The notes under the pieces were generated by a model. It saw nothing but the letters and a program-made list of their open reading frames with translations, had not been told where the DNA came from and searched no databases. From Cladorrhinum sp. PSN259 (taxonomy: Eukaryota > Ascomycota > Sordariomycetes > Sordariales > Podosporaceae): a DNA stretch of 35,000 nt. This document shows positions 1-12,401 of this stretch, piece by piece. The position numbers and the translations under genes are program-made. Within the stretch, counting starts at the first letter, position 1; each line of letters begins with the position of its first letter. The DNA is taken from positions 922,670 through 957,669 of the forward strand of contig MU867060.1 of NCBI GenBank assembly GCA_033725935.1, read 5' to 3'.

Positions 1-87
1 TATTAACCACCTGCCAGTGGGCCCCTCACCAACCAAAAAAACCCTACTTACTCCACCCCCAGCGGGCTACAAAATATTGGCGGTTGG

Positions 88-111
88 CCCCCCCCCCCCC
101 CCCCCCCCCCC
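88..111. repeat. C24 homopolymer
   Basis: An uninterrupted run of 24 C on the + strand. Similar G/C runs occur at 2051-2075 and 28123-28135, all outside genes. The exact length is uncertain because such runs are prone to sequencing error. Confidence 0.8.
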
Positions 112-2050
112 GCGGAGTCCAGATTACCGATACAAGCGCGAATCAAACCCCATAGGGCTGTTTCCTCGTCCAGTCTGAACAAAAGGACCGCTCCCCAGTT
201 TGTCAGCGCCCAAAAGTCCGAACCTAGAATTGGCACTCAACTCCCAGTGCTCCCTTGCTTTCCCCGAGGCACTCCACTTTGCTGCCTCACCACCACCCAA
301 AAAGGAATAAAAAAATCAAGTGTCCACGTAATGCCCCAATCCCAAGAGAAGAACTCACCGGTGACAGGGCGGAGCGAGAGCACAAGGACCACACAGGGAC
401 CTCACATGGACGCTATCCCGAAGCCATGTAACGAAGCAATTGTCACCTTTCCCCTCTACCCCCCGCGAAGGGCCCGGCACGGAATCGTCCCCCCTAAACA
501 CTAAGAACACACAGACAGCGGAAACTAAACGAAAGATCACCGAACCCCCCGCTAGTCTCCCTGTTCAGCAGTGGAGCTGTCAGCATCACAGCCGTAAACA
601 GCCCTAGCGCCAGTGGACAGCGCTTACTCTTAATTACTTACACTTCTCAAAACACTGAAATTACATTACTGTATGATCTAACAAAAGGACCCGTAGCGGT
701 GATACAGCAGCTCAAGTTACACCGAACGGCCCCCCGCAGACCTGCGGTGAGGATTTATAGCAATCGCAGATAAAGATATGCAGCCATCAATAGCCTTCAG
801 TACCAAAAACAGGCTGGAATCCTTTACTGTGACACAACCTTGTCAGATCTTAGTGTATACACTACATATGTAATGCACCGAAACTGTCCAAGACGTTTGA
901 ACCAAAAACAACTGCCGTTTACATGACATGATTCGAGTACCAAAATAACGTCCAGCGAAGTGGTTACATTCCCAGTTATTATTATCGTTAGTTGTTGTGT
1001 TAATTCGGAAGCCTGGAGCGAGATAGAAAGCAAAGTGTGGTGGTGTCCCCTCCTTCCGCCCCTCGTAATAGTATACAACGGACCGGATCTTGGCGATTCC
1101 TCGGATTCCGCAAATCCGGAATTATACTCACACGGCGTGTAATCCCGCGTCCACCGCGTATGATCCTTTTGTTTTTTTGGTGCTAAATCCGACACCATCA
1201 TCATCATCATTTTATCGCGGCGGCGCTTGGCCCACCCGGCCAAAAGCGGTGGCACAGCAAACTTCCAAGCAGGGGGATGAATCTCAACTCGCTTAGACTA
1301 ACTAGATCACGTTTCTTTTCCTTGAAACAGCTTTGACAAATTCGGCCTCGCCGGTTTTTTCGAATCTTTTTTGACCTTCCAGAAGGCTCACACCGTTACG
1401 TTGCACGCACCTCATCGCTTAACGGTTCCGAATGGTAAGGCGCACACATAGCGACTGTGACTACCTATCCGCATCCATCAGCCCAGTCGGCGTCTTCTGG
1501 ATCGATGTAGGCCTGATATTCTGGTAGTGTCAACGGACAGCACCTCGTGATTACTGAAGAAATAATGACTAAACTCGGGATGGAAGCATAAAAAAAATTA
1601 AAAAAAATTAAAAAGTTCAGAGTACAAAGTCTTGGGTCTAATTTATTTTTGAGACAAATCCAAGGGGTGTGGTAAGCTGTAAGATAACCAAGGACCTTTT
1701 TTTTGGTTTTTTTGTCACTCAACTCGGAACTGCGAGACAAAAATCCCAAGACTGTGATGAATTCTTGGGACACTCATGCGGGTCGCCGGATTATGATGAA
1801 ACCTCTTACGAGTATGCAAAAACTATGACACTCACGTCAGAGAACCGAACTCCTCACGTCAGCAAATACATACTCATCGTCAACTACCCTTACAGCAAAC
1901 ACGAGCTCTAATAAGTGATCAGAAACCGGGATAGAGTCCAAGGTAGGTCTCTGTTCAAACTCACGTGCCGGCTCTCATATGCAGGTACCTGTTTCTGTCC
2001 ATGCTGCCGGTCAGACAGTTTTCAAACGTCAAACTTTTTCCAGTTGGACC

Positions 2051-2075
2051 GGGGGGGGGGGGGGGTGGGGGGGGG
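2051..2075. repeat. G-rich homopolymer tract (G15-T-G9)
   Basis: Fifteen G, one T and nine G in a row, in a non-coding stretch. It could form G-quadruplex structures, but nothing here ties it to a function. Confidence 0.8.
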
Positions 2076-3150
2076 AATACATCAATGGATTTAGTGAACA
2101 TCACTTTCAAAAGAAAACCCACCAACTAGACTAACCAACAGCCTCCGGAAGCCACTGGAAGGAGGAAAAAGAAAAAGAAAAAGAAAAGAAAAAGCTTGTT
2201 GGGACGGGGTATGTGGGTAATGTAGGTAGGTAGATAGATAACAAACACCCAACGACAAGAACAAAAAAAAACAAAAAACAAAAATCCATCCAAGCCTTGC
2301 TGCAGTTGCGGGCCGTCCCCTACATTACCTACATTATATTACCTGCACACAATTCTTCTCCCATTTCCAATCACCAACCCCCCTACGTAGCTACACAACC
2401 AACCGCATACCAGAAACTCACTCAACTGGATTAGGCTTTAACCATAACCATAACCATAACCTTAATTCCACAAGAGTGAAAAAAACAAACAAAAAAGGGT
2501 GTTGGTCACACAATGAGTTGGCGCGGAGAGCCTAGAGCCAACACGTTTCCCTCAACCAATTGATTCACGAGTCTTTTTTTTTTCTTTCTTATCATAATGA
2601 TTTTATGTCGACTCCAGAATATGGAGTTCTGAAACCCATTCAAATTATATGCAACCAAAAAAACACGTGCCGTAATGCGACGTATAAGAGTAATCATCAA
2701 TATGAAAATTGAAGATGAAAGATAGTAGAGGAGAAAAGGTGGAAGAGAAAAAAAACAAGGGGGGGGGGATCATTGACCAAAAAAGACCCATGCATGCAAA
2801 GTTTCCCGTCTTTCTTTGAACCGCCATAGACAACGCACAACTACAAACAATAACAGCAACACCTAGTACTCGATCCACGCTATGCCATGCTATGCTTGTT
2901 TCCACCATCCCGACCATCAAGTTATCCAAGAAGCAAAGACAGAAGAAAAAATAAAGCATCTCAAGATCGAAAAAAGAAACCACAAGGGTGAATAAAGTGC
3001 CATATGCCATACTGTAATCGTTCCCATCAGTTCGTTTCCATCCTGTTTGCTTCGGCCATAATCATCAATATCATTTTCCCCATCAGTCACTGTTTTCCTT
3101 CCGCAGCAATTTGAATCCAGCAGCAGCACCACCACAGAACTCTTATTTTC

Positions 3151-5328
3151 TCATATGAACTGCAACCGAATAATCGAAAACAGCATATTCTGCAACACGT
3201 GCAGGATAACAGCCACAGAGGTAGGCAGCAGCTCAGGCCAGACGACAAAATCCAGCTTCCCCTCCTGCACCACGCTCACCTTGTAAATCACCCTGATCAG
3301 ACCGGCGACCACGAAGCTCGCAGCTAGCTCGCACGCCCACGTGACGCTCGAGGCGTAGAAGGTAAGGTTGAACGTGTAATTTCCCATCTCCTCGGACCCG
3401 TCAAACGCAAAGTAAGGGTAAACGTCCTGGTTCGCTCCAAAGTGCAGAACAACCACGCTGCCCAGGAATGCCAGCATCGAGGCGTTTTCCGCTAGGAACC
3501 GGATAAAGACGTTGCGGATGCATATCTTCTGATAGGACCCGTAGCTTTGGCCGTTAGCTCCAATGACGCAGAGGAACCAGTGGACCGGCCGGGACATGAG
3601 TATGGGCGTGACGATGATGAGGCCCGTAGAGGACAGGATTTGAAGGACAGCGAACTGTGCCGGGTCGCGCAGGCGGGCGTATAGGGCGCGAACGTAGGTC
3701 TGGTAGGTGAGCATGAAGTAGCTTAAGTAGCAAAAAATGGGTCAGTTGGGGTAGATTAAGCACAAGCGTTACCACGCCAGAAGAGCAGAAACTTACAGCT
3801 TGAAAATCCAGCTCAAGGGATAACTCCCCACTCTCTCTCCCTCATTCCCGCCCAGGATCCAACCCGTCAGTCCATCTAGCAGATGAACCGTTGAAATCCA
3901 TCCATACACATAAACAATCGTCTCCAGATTATTATGCGGTAGCGTACGCAGGTATATCTCCGCATATGCTTCTCCAATGACATAGGCTAGCAACCCGATG
4001 AACAAAGCCAAGCAGAACCACACGAACCGCACAAAGCTGGCTGGTAACCACCGACGCCTCATCCTAACCGGCACCGGAGGAGCCCTTCCATACCGACCAT
4101 TACCGCCTCCGCCTCCGCCCGCTTCATTAAACCCGATTTGCCCACCATCCGGACTGGGATCAAACGCAGTCGGATCCAATATCGCCGCCCGCTGTCTCCT
4201 CTCCCTTCTCGAAATCGTATCATCCCTATCTCCCGCCCACCAAGAACTCGTAAAGATCCTCTGCGTCTCCGACAACGAGTGCCTCAATCCCAAATGCCGC
4301 TCATTAGTCATCAGGATACAAAAAGCAATCGTAACTGGCATGGCCATGATGACAAAAGTCCACGAGATCCACGCCGTATTGTGCACCGTCAGAAACTTGG
4401 TCTCGGGGATCAAGTAAATCGGTATCGGCGCAGCGAGCGACAAGATGGCAATAGCCGACACCGTAAGAGGGAACCCGAGACTCTGCGGCCACCAGTTCAG
4501 ACTGTAGAGGTTAAAAACCTTTGTGATCCATATGAGCGCCGTGAGGCTGTAGAAGCTGTAGTAGACAAACAGGAACCACCAAAAGTTGACCTGTACCCTT
4601 GCGGCTCCGTGGCCTGGCACTTTGCGACTGCCTCCTCCTCCTCCTTCACCAGGTTGTTTCGGATCGCCGTCATTGTCGTCGTACGGGAGAGGATACTGCG
4701 GAAACGGGACCGCGACCCACCCGACAGCCAAACTGGCCGGCAACAAAACCAAAACACCCCATCTAGTCCACCAAACATCCACCAGCTTCCTCACCACCGC
4801 TGCCTTTGGATCAACCCAGGTGTTCTTCATCCTCCTCCCCACCCTCCTTAACCTCCTTCCGCAAGTTTGTCTTGCATTCCCCTCGACATCCTCATCCTCA
4901 CTTTCCTCGTCCTCCTCTTCCTCCTCCTCTTCTTGCGAAATGGCGCCATACCCAACATGCACACTGCCCCTCCACCCCGCCCCGTGAACCCCGAGGCCTC
5001 GACCGCTATTATTATGATTACTTGAGCTTCCTCCGAGGTATCCAGGCGCAGTCCTACTCCTCCCTATCCCCGGCTTAGGCGGTATTGACGACCAGTTCTG
5101 TCTTGGAACAGCCTTGAAGCGACCTAATAATGGTGAAGACTCAATGGTATTGTAGTGCCGTACATTCTGCGCGCGCTCGGAACCCTGTTCAAACGAGAAG
5201 AAGGTGGGCATTATTGACGGATGCGTCGTGGACGGGGTTGCACCGGCGGCGCCGCGTCGGGAGGTGGTGGACGGGAGAGCATGATAGTGGTTATGGCGGT
5301 GGGTTTGTTTACTGGAGGAGGTGCCCAT
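3151..5328 (-). CDS. Polytopic membrane protein of unknown function (one intron)
   Basis: Two exons, 3797-5328 and 3151-3721, are joined across a 75-bp intron (3722-3796; donor GTAAGT, branch-like CTGAC, acceptor TTAAG), giving 700 residues. The start is ATG at 5328; the protein begins MGTSSSK, which fits the N-myristoylation pattern (Gly2, Ser6). The first 175 residues or so are polar, Ser/Gly-rich and contain an acidic run (EEEEEEEDEESEDED). After that I count about ten hydrophobic segments, with a polar loop holding a Gly run between the fifth and sixth. The later half includes NYTFNLT, with two possible N-glycosylation sites. I do not recognise the family and assign no function. It is co-directional with the karyopherin gene but separated by 1.4 kb, so there is no sign of shared transcription. 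Confidence 0.85.
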
Positions 5329-6715
5329 CTAGTTCAAGTGAAACTGTGTTTTTTGGTGTTTCGTGTACGACCAAAAAAAAAGAAAATGATCAAGCTCTAT
5401 CAATATCGTCGGCGCATAATCAATTGTATTCGAAGCAGCAGTCGCAGTCGGAGTTGCACGTTTAAATTTCGAAAATAAATGAATAAAAAATAAATAAAAA
5501 TAATAATAAAAAAACTCGGTGTTGGTTGGCTTTGACCGAGAATGTAAACTAATCGTGCAATCGCGGGGGCGGAGGAGACACCAAGGGAAGAGGGGGTTGA
5601 GAATCCACTTCTCGCGCTGATGAGTTGTCGACGATGTCTTCCGAAAAAAAAAACGGAAAAAAAAAAACAAGGTTCCAAAAAAGTCAGAGCGATCCCGTGT
5701 GTATCTGCAGATTATCTCCCAAGAAGAAGAGTCCCTCGTGTATTCTTCTATTGTCTCACTTTCGTATGCTTTGTATCATAAAAAAAGAAATGGTCCAACA
5801 GAAACAAAACAAACCAAAACCGCCGACGCCGCTCCGGTTGGTTCGAGATCGGAATGAGTGAGCGCGGGTTGTCGAAGCTTATCGGGCAAGATCCCTGCAT
5901 ATCCAAGATGCGCTGTCTTCATGTGTCTTGAAAACCTTGTCCCACAGGTTTCTCGGCATTTCATATGCGGGGGAGTGGATACCTCATGTAGGTGACCCTT
6001 CGGTACCCCCAAATTGACGATGCTTCATGACATAACCCACCTTCCAAGCAGTCCCTTCTTTTTGTCACAACACCTCCAGGGGAGACTCCCTCTTTCCTGA
6101 CAAAATAGAAAACGTTACTATATAAACCAGTGTCAGTACCACTGGCTTTCGGAGTAGGCCAACTCAATTGCGCACTCATTTCCTGCCTTTTACCGGATGT
6201 GACCGTGAGTTGGCCTCAAATACTCCATTTCTCAATCTTTGGAAACTTCTGGACATTCCAGATTCGATTCTTCTTTTTGGCATTTTTTCTATTTCACTTT
6301 TCACAACACTTAATTAACTTCGACATGAGGTTTTATTTGAGCATTCATTGACAGGATACCATCATCACCAGTATCTTTATTCTAGTTTGATGGCCTCTTT
6401 CCCTGGTCTGTGATCGTGTGTCATACCAGGTACATATCAACTTGTACATAAGGCACACATCACTTGCAGCATGGATTTTCAAACTATCTTGATTCATTTT
6501 GATTTTTATTAATCCTAGCTTTCTGCAAGAACTGCTGATGCGCTACCAAAACAAAAAAAGGGACATCTCAACGAATCTTTCCTCCAGCTTGAGCCTTAGA
6601 TCCGTTCTTCGCCCCCAACCTCCTCAACATCCACAACTATACCTAGCCGTTCGATTTCCTTTTTGGTCCGACTGAACTTGATAAATCAAAAGCTCAGCAT
6701 CGCCTATTCCTTCAA
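5329..6715. other. Intergenic: promoter of the membrane protein gene and 3' flank of the karyopherin gene
   Basis: Both flanking genes are on the minus strand, so this stretch holds the promoter and 5' leader of the gene starting at 5328 and the 3' end of the gene stopping at 6716. A-rich runs lie near 5370-5385, 5480-5515 and 5645-5668. No ORF in it looks real. Confidence 0.5.
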
Positions 6716-9700
6716 CTACTCTGTATTCCCACTCCCAGGCACGCTCAACTTCTGGAACCCCACCAACACGTCTCTATCAACATTAACCGTCCATTGGGCC
6801 TCAAATGCCTGCTCGCCTCCGACCCTCGCCACCAGTCCCTGCAACTTGGCCATGATAAACTCGTATGTCACGGCTGTATGCACAGGGTCCTTGGCAGTAA
6901 ATCCACGTTCGTGCACATCCAACGGGGTATCGTAATCAAATCTCTGGAGCTCCCCTGTCCAGACCAAACTATCCGGCTGAGGGCAACTGCCCGCCTCAGG
7001 CGTATCTGTCCCATCTGCCAACTCTGTCACCACGCTCGTCCACATAGAAAGGTAATCCTGCAGCTTGTTCAACACTAACTCCTGCACCGGATCCGGCAGC
7101 TCCAACACTCTGGTAAGCGCCAGACACGACAGTTTCTCCCTCTCAACATCCCCCATGCAGTCAAAGTTTGCAAACCATTGCGCAGAAAGCCAAGGCCAGA
7201 CGTTCTCAACTCCACCAAAATGCGTCAGGACGTTGGCAAAAACGCTTGGATCCGCCACCGTGATCCGCGCAAGGATGGCGAAGTAATCCGTCTCCTTGAT
7301 GGTGTTGATGCTGCTCTGTTTTTTGTTCGGGCCGCTGGTCTGGCTCGCCTCCCATGAGCTATGCAAGCCCTCTAGAATGGTCCGTAACATGCCAAGTTCC
7401 ACGAGGTCCTGCACGACGACCGTAACGCCCTGTACGCCACCGAGCTCCTCAGATAGGCGGACTATGAGTTCCAGACACTTGGCACCACCCTGGGACTGAT
7501 CTCTGCTGTTTGAATCAAGGGTTTTCGCCAGCGCCTGGAGGGTTGGTCGGCGAAGGGCATCGCTGAGAACTTCCCGAGGGGCGAGAAGTATGTATCCTTT
7601 GACTATTTCCAGGCAATTATTTGCAACCTCAGTGTCATACTCAAGCATTGGAAGAGCGAGCTGCACCATTTGCATAAGATCAGGGTGCGGCGGTGGCGCG
7701 CTCTGCATAATAAGCGACTTCCAAAGTTCAACAGACTCCTCGATGAGGTGCAGGTGCAGGGGCGACTCAGGATTCATGGCTTCGGCAAGCAGCGGAACAA
7801 TGACTGACTGATACCGCTGAGAGTCTGCACGCATGGACATAACAAGGGCAGACATGATAGCCAGTACCGACTGCTTGATCATATACTCTTCGCTGCCAGC
7901 AGACTCCCACAGCTTGGGAAGTGTTATCATGATGGCGTCTCCAAATTGTGAGATGTGCAATTCCATTCTCTCGACTATGTGGCGGACGGTTTCAAGAATG
8001 GCCAGCTTCGCTTCGTCGCTATCAACCTCTTGGAGAAGGTTAATCAGAAGGTTAAAGATGTCTGCCGCATAAGGGAGGAAGACTTCCCCGTCAAACCCCA
8101 TATCCTCTGCAATGAACTTGAATTGGCGTGCGGCTGTTATCCGTACGACCTCATCGTTGTGCTTATCGTTGGGATTGAGTAAATGACGGAAGATGTCATA
8201 GACCACGGCCCTGTTTCGGGCAGAGATTTTGATTGATATCCACTGGCTCAAAAGAATGGCTATGCGCCTACGAAGTAGCTTTGCCATCGAGTCTTGTATT
8301 TGCGCATCTTTGACCAAGGTTGTTGTTAAGAATCGATCAAAGTCAAAGGCTTGATGTATAATGGCGGCAGCACATCCCAGCGCACAGTAGGCAGCTTCTT
8401 TGGTGACAATGTCCATGTCAACCTTTGTGGCCAGCTCGCAATAGCTGAGGAGTGGTTGACCAAGCTCCCGGTAATTCGTCAACAGATCGATCAGCAATCT
8501 CTCTGCGCATGGCCGGATGGCCCATTGGAATGCATCTCCCTCGAGGCGTTCTTGAGCCTCCCACTCCTCAGGACTCTCTTCCCACGCTTCGAGATCTGAT
8601 TTGCGGAATATGAAAAGCTTGCTAATGATGACCTGGACAATGTCCAGCAGCAAGTCTCTGTTGAGCAAATCCACCTTGATGACATGTATAGCTTGCTTCT
8701 CTAATTCCTTGGTGTCCGCGCTTCGATATCTGAATGTCTGAACAGGACGATAGGCAATAGCTATGCAACTTCTTAGGAGCAGAAGACCCTTGAGAGCCAG
8801 CTTTTCGGATAGTGGGCCCTCATGTTTGGTACTACCGGTTCCACTGGCCGTCTGTTTTAAACCCCCGGATTTCTCAAAGACATGAGAGAATTCCCTGACC
8901 AGGTTCCAATAGGCTTTGACGAGGTGGATAGAGTTTGGAAGTAGAGGAAAGCTGGCGGGATGCTGCTCAGACATTTCAATATGCAGTTTGGTAAACTGCA
9001 CGAGATGCTTGCCGACAGTGTCTTGATATGGAATTGGAATCCAGGAATCATGACTGACGCCATTGAGAAACTGATCGAACTGTGTTTGTGACAGGGACCA
9101 GAAACCCTGCACCAAGCTATCGGCATGCGGCTGCTCGTACCCGACTGTGACCAGCCGGCGCAAGATTTTGAGCGCCAGCAAGCTGTTTTGCATGGCGTAG
9201 TCAGCGTCGTCCTCATCTCCTCGCCCTTTCATTAGAAACTCTTGCCAGTACGCCGTCTTTTCGGTATAAATCTCGCCGAGAAGTTGTACAAGCTCGGGCG
9301 TTACGCCCTGAAGCGCGGTTTGTGACTTGCGTAGACGGGCGGTTCCCATCTCCTTGACAACGCGGAGCAGCACCAATAGGGAGCCGCTAAGATGTACAGG
9401 ATTTCCATTCTTGGATATCCTCGTGATGTTGATCAAGTTGGATAGCACATCTGGCCATTCGTCGGGGTAGTCTATCCTAACGATCTTGGCCGTGACGAGG
9501 GCGTTGTGTAGCGAAAATGCCCTGTCGTCTTCGTCTATTGACCCTTGAAGGAGGCGAGATCGTATGAGGTGTTTTTCGGCGGGTTTGATGGCGTGTTTTG
9601 CTGTGTGTCTCCAATATCTGTCTATTCCATTCTTCAGGAGAATAATGGCGAGGAATCGGATCTCCTTGCGCAATGATTTGTCGAGGAAGATGGTCTGTAA

Positions 9701-9932
9701 AAGGACAGCACAACGATAATTAGCCAACATGCCTAACTTCTGACTTTCCCGAGAGGCTTCATACCTGAAGAGAGGGGTAGTACTCAGTATGTGATTCCCA
9801 TGACTGGAGCTGTTGGCTTGCCGACTGTCCCTGGGCGTTGTGTTGCGAAAGAGCGGCAAGCTCCAACGTCTTCCCCAGCTCAAAAAGGCTAAGGGGCGCT
9901 GCTTCACCGGGAACTTCGATTGCGAAGCTCAT
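6716..9932 (-). CDS. KAP120: Importin-beta family karyopherin, KAP120/importin-11 type
   Basis: Exon 1 (9765-9932) and exon 2 (6716-9694) flank a 70-bp intron (9695-9764; donor GTATGA, branch CTAAT, acceptor TTTTACAG), giving 1048 residues. The yeast homologue is about the same size. The start is the ATG at 9932 in a good context (CAACAATG); an in-frame GTG three codons upstream is not a plausible eukaryotic start. Residues from about 25 to 110 match an importin-beta N-terminal domain: the segment around WESHTEYYPSLQ runs on across the splice into TIFLDKSLRKEIRFLAIILL and then NGIDRYWR, as in importin-11. The rest is alpha-helical HEAT-like repeat. From family knowledge, these proteins bind RanGTP and carry ribosomal and other cargo through nuclear pores; KAP120 also aids 60S ribosome maturation. 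The cargo here is unknown. Confidence 0.93.
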
Positions 9933-10511
9933 TGTTGACACACCACTAGCTCAGTACCTATCTAGGTTAAAGGGGGGGGAAAGTCGACGGGTGAAGTAGC
10001 GTTCCTGTTAGAAAGAAGGTGAATAGGAATTGTTCTTAGGTTGATGGGAGCTTGGTGGGGCACGATAGCCTGGGCTGAGATGGATGGCGGGGCCAGAAAT
10101 TGATGGAGGAGGGGTGCCTGGGGAATATTCAAACCCGCAGCGGATAACAGACAGGGGTCTTTTGGCAGTGGATATGCAGTGTGGTCACTCCGGTACTAGA
10201 CTTATAAAACCCACAGGGCTCCTCTTCCTTTTGTCAACATAACCCGAAATGGGATGTGGGAGTGCCAGGCAAGGTGTATCAGTGAGAGTTCGGAACCCTC
10301 TCGAGTTAGGCAGTAACATGACGAAAAGTACACCACATCGCACTCCAACACAAATACCCAACCCATCTCTTTCTTCTAATGATTACTACTGTCTTACAGA
10401 AACCAGTTGCCCACCGTTGCACGAGACCGATCGGCCAATGCCGAAAAGATGTCGCAGCCTAAAACAAGGACAAATAATATATTATACTTTCTCCTTTCCC
10501 ACTATCCATAT
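9933..10511. other. Intergenic: promoter of the karyopherin gene and 3' flank of the fusion enzyme gene
   Basis: Both neighbours are on the minus strand. The sequence just upstream of the karyopherin ATG is G-rich on the + strand (a run of eight G at 9971-9978). A plus-strand TATAAAA at 10203-10209 lies 40 bp before an ATG at 10249, but the short frame that follows is not convincing. Confidence 0.45.
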
Positions 10512-12401
10512 TTACCTGTCACACAGGGCGATACCTGCAAATGCCCCCTCGTCCTCGTAGAACTTCTTCCTCTGACCGCCGTCCATGTCAAAGCGATAGA
10601 CGGCGCCGCCCCTTTTCAGGCAAATCAAAAGTCAGTCGAACTTGTCTTCCATGGAAGGGGCCAAAAGAGTAACTTACAGATCGGTAGCGTATATATGACG
10701 ATTCTTCTTGTCAAGGGCTAATCCAATGCCCTCGTGGAGGTTCCTCGCCAGAATCTTGTGGTTTCCATACTTGCCATCGGGTCCCATCTCGGCCCTATTC
10801 AAGCTATTCCCTTTTGGTAGCTCTCCTCTGTCTGTCCAATACATGGCCTTCCCCTCTTCGTCAATCTCGAGGTCGATAGGCTCTGGCAGTCCGTCAAAGA
10901 GACACTCAATGTCGTCCCTCGTTGAGGCATCACAGCCCGTAGGTGTTGTGATATTGGCACGGAATATGCGGCCCTTTTGACCCTTTGAAGGGCCCTTTTG
11001 TGTCCAATAAAACTTGCCCTCATGAGGCGCAAGCGCGATACCGACGCACCACTGCGTGTGGTCCTGGAACCCGAGTGTCCAGTCGCCATTGCGAATCAAA
11101 GTCTCGAGCCCGGAACCGTCCACGTTGCATCGGAACACCCGCAGACCTTCACGGTCTGAGAAGTATATCTTGGAGCAGTCATCGTCAACAACGATCTGCT
11201 TGGGAGTATGAACCATTCCGGGTGCAATGATGGTTTTGACGTCTGAACCGTCAAGGTTGCAAGTCATGATGCTGCCATCGTTCTTGTTTGGCACTCCCAT
11301 GTTTCCCCATATAATCTTTCCGTTGGAAGGGCAGATGGCAATACCGTCTGGCATCGGTTGATGATCCACGATGGTGCGGAGCGGGGTCTTGCCATCTGCA
11401 CTTCCCACGAGAATACGACCACGTTGATATACCACCTCGGGGTCGTTATTGAGGCCAAGATCAAGGATGTATAACGACGGGGCGTGAATATTGTCGTAAG
11501 GGGTTTGCTCCTCTCCGGCCGTCTTAGTACTGTGGCCTGGCGGGTAAAGGCCGCCTTTGCTGCATTTGGCCCCAAGCTTTCCCTCGTCGATGAACTTCTG
11601 AAGATATGACAACACACCTCGGTCTACCAGTTGGCGCTCTTGAAGGTAGTGCTGCTCAATGAGAGAGACGGTGTCCAAGCCAACTGAATCCATCAGTTCG
11701 CAAGGAGGAACAGCGTTCTTGATGAACATCTCGGTCCACACCGAGTCAAGCTCTTCTGGAGAAGCAACCCCCTCAGCAAGGACCATCAAGCACTCGCGTT
11801 TAATTGCAGCCCAGACACGATTAAGAATGAAGCCTGTAGATTCCTGATGAGCAATCACAGGAAGCATGCCCGATGCCTTGAATTGCTCCATGAGGAATGG
11901 GAAGATCTTTTCATGCGTTGAGCCACTGGTCATGAGTTCAACCACTCGGATGTCGGGTGGTATGTAATAGTGAGTATTAAGCATTCTTGCGGTGGTCCCG
12001 GGCTTGACTTTAACTGCAAGCTCTCGTGATTTGTAGGACGACGAATTTGAAGCTAGGATCGTGTCGGGCTTCACAATCTTCTCGAGCTCCTCGAAGGTGG
12101 CCTGTTTCAACTCCAGCTTCTCAGGAACACACTCGATAACCAGCCATGCATCCTTGACAGCCGGTTTGAGGTCTTGGAAACCCGTCACAGAGACTTTGTC
12201 GGCGTCAATGGTTGGCTTGTACCTCCATAGTTCGCTCTTGATGTATTGGAGAGCTCCATTGGTTTGCTTGGGGTCCGGATCTCGAATATGAACTTTGAAT
12301 CCGGCAGAAGCCCAACATGCGCCTACACGGCGTCCTAACACTCCGGCTCCGAGTACGCCTACGGGTCTGTTGATGGTTGATGGGAGCTTCCAGTTTGTCA
12401 T
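10512..12401 (-). CDS. 3-hydroxyacyl-CoA dehydrogenase-like enzyme fused to a YWTD-type beta-propeller
   Basis: Exon 1 (10678-12401) and a 100-bp last exon (10512-10611) flank a 66-bp intron (10612-10677; donor GTAAGT, branch CTGAC, acceptor AAAAG), giving 607 residues. Without the splice the frame stops inside the donor at ATDL; with it the C-terminus continues as GGAVYRFDMDGGQRKKF, which completes another propeller strand. Residues 14-190 form an NAD-binding Rossmann domain with GAGVLG at residues 18-23. Residues 190-300 match the 3HCDH C-terminal helical domain (TGFILNRVWAAIKREC). From about residue 310 there are repeated propeller strands of the YWTD/SMP-30 kind: KIIWGNMG, KIYFSDREG, KFYWTQKG, MYWTDRG, HIYATDL. 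The substrate is unknown. The dehydrogenase half may oxidise a 3-hydroxyacyl-CoA or a sugar acid such as L-gulonate; the propeller may be lactonase-like. No C-terminal SKL-type peroxisomal signal is visible (ends ALCDR). Confidence 0.88.

Larger units (their letters stand above)
1..3150. other. Intergenic, no supported gene
   Basis: I see no convincing coding region here. The open frames are short, mostly lack an ATG, or are low in complexity. The stretch contains a run of 24 C at 88-111, a G15-T-G9 run at 2051-2075, a purine-rich tract near 2160-2195, GTAG/ATAG short repeats near 2223-2240 and a short AACCAT tandem at 2439-2462. The last few hundred bases are probably the 3' untranslated region of the membrane protein gene ending at 3151. 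Anything further left may be promoter or 3' flank of a gene outside the window. Confidence 0.6.

Noticed and set aside
1465..1773. Minus-strand frame ending in a protein-like tail (PEYQAYIDPEDADWADGCG)
   Set aside because: The sequence before it is AT-rich with poly-T runs, and no believable upstream exon or splice pair could be joined to it.
2439..2462. AACCAT tandem resembling a telomere repeat
   Set aside because: The usual fungal telomere unit is TTAGGG; this unit differs, and only about four copies exist.
10203..10560. TATAAAA at 10203 followed by a 103-codon plus-strand frame from ATG 10249
   Set aside because: The product is low in complexity, matches nothing known, and its end overlaps the last exon of the fusion enzyme on the other strand.
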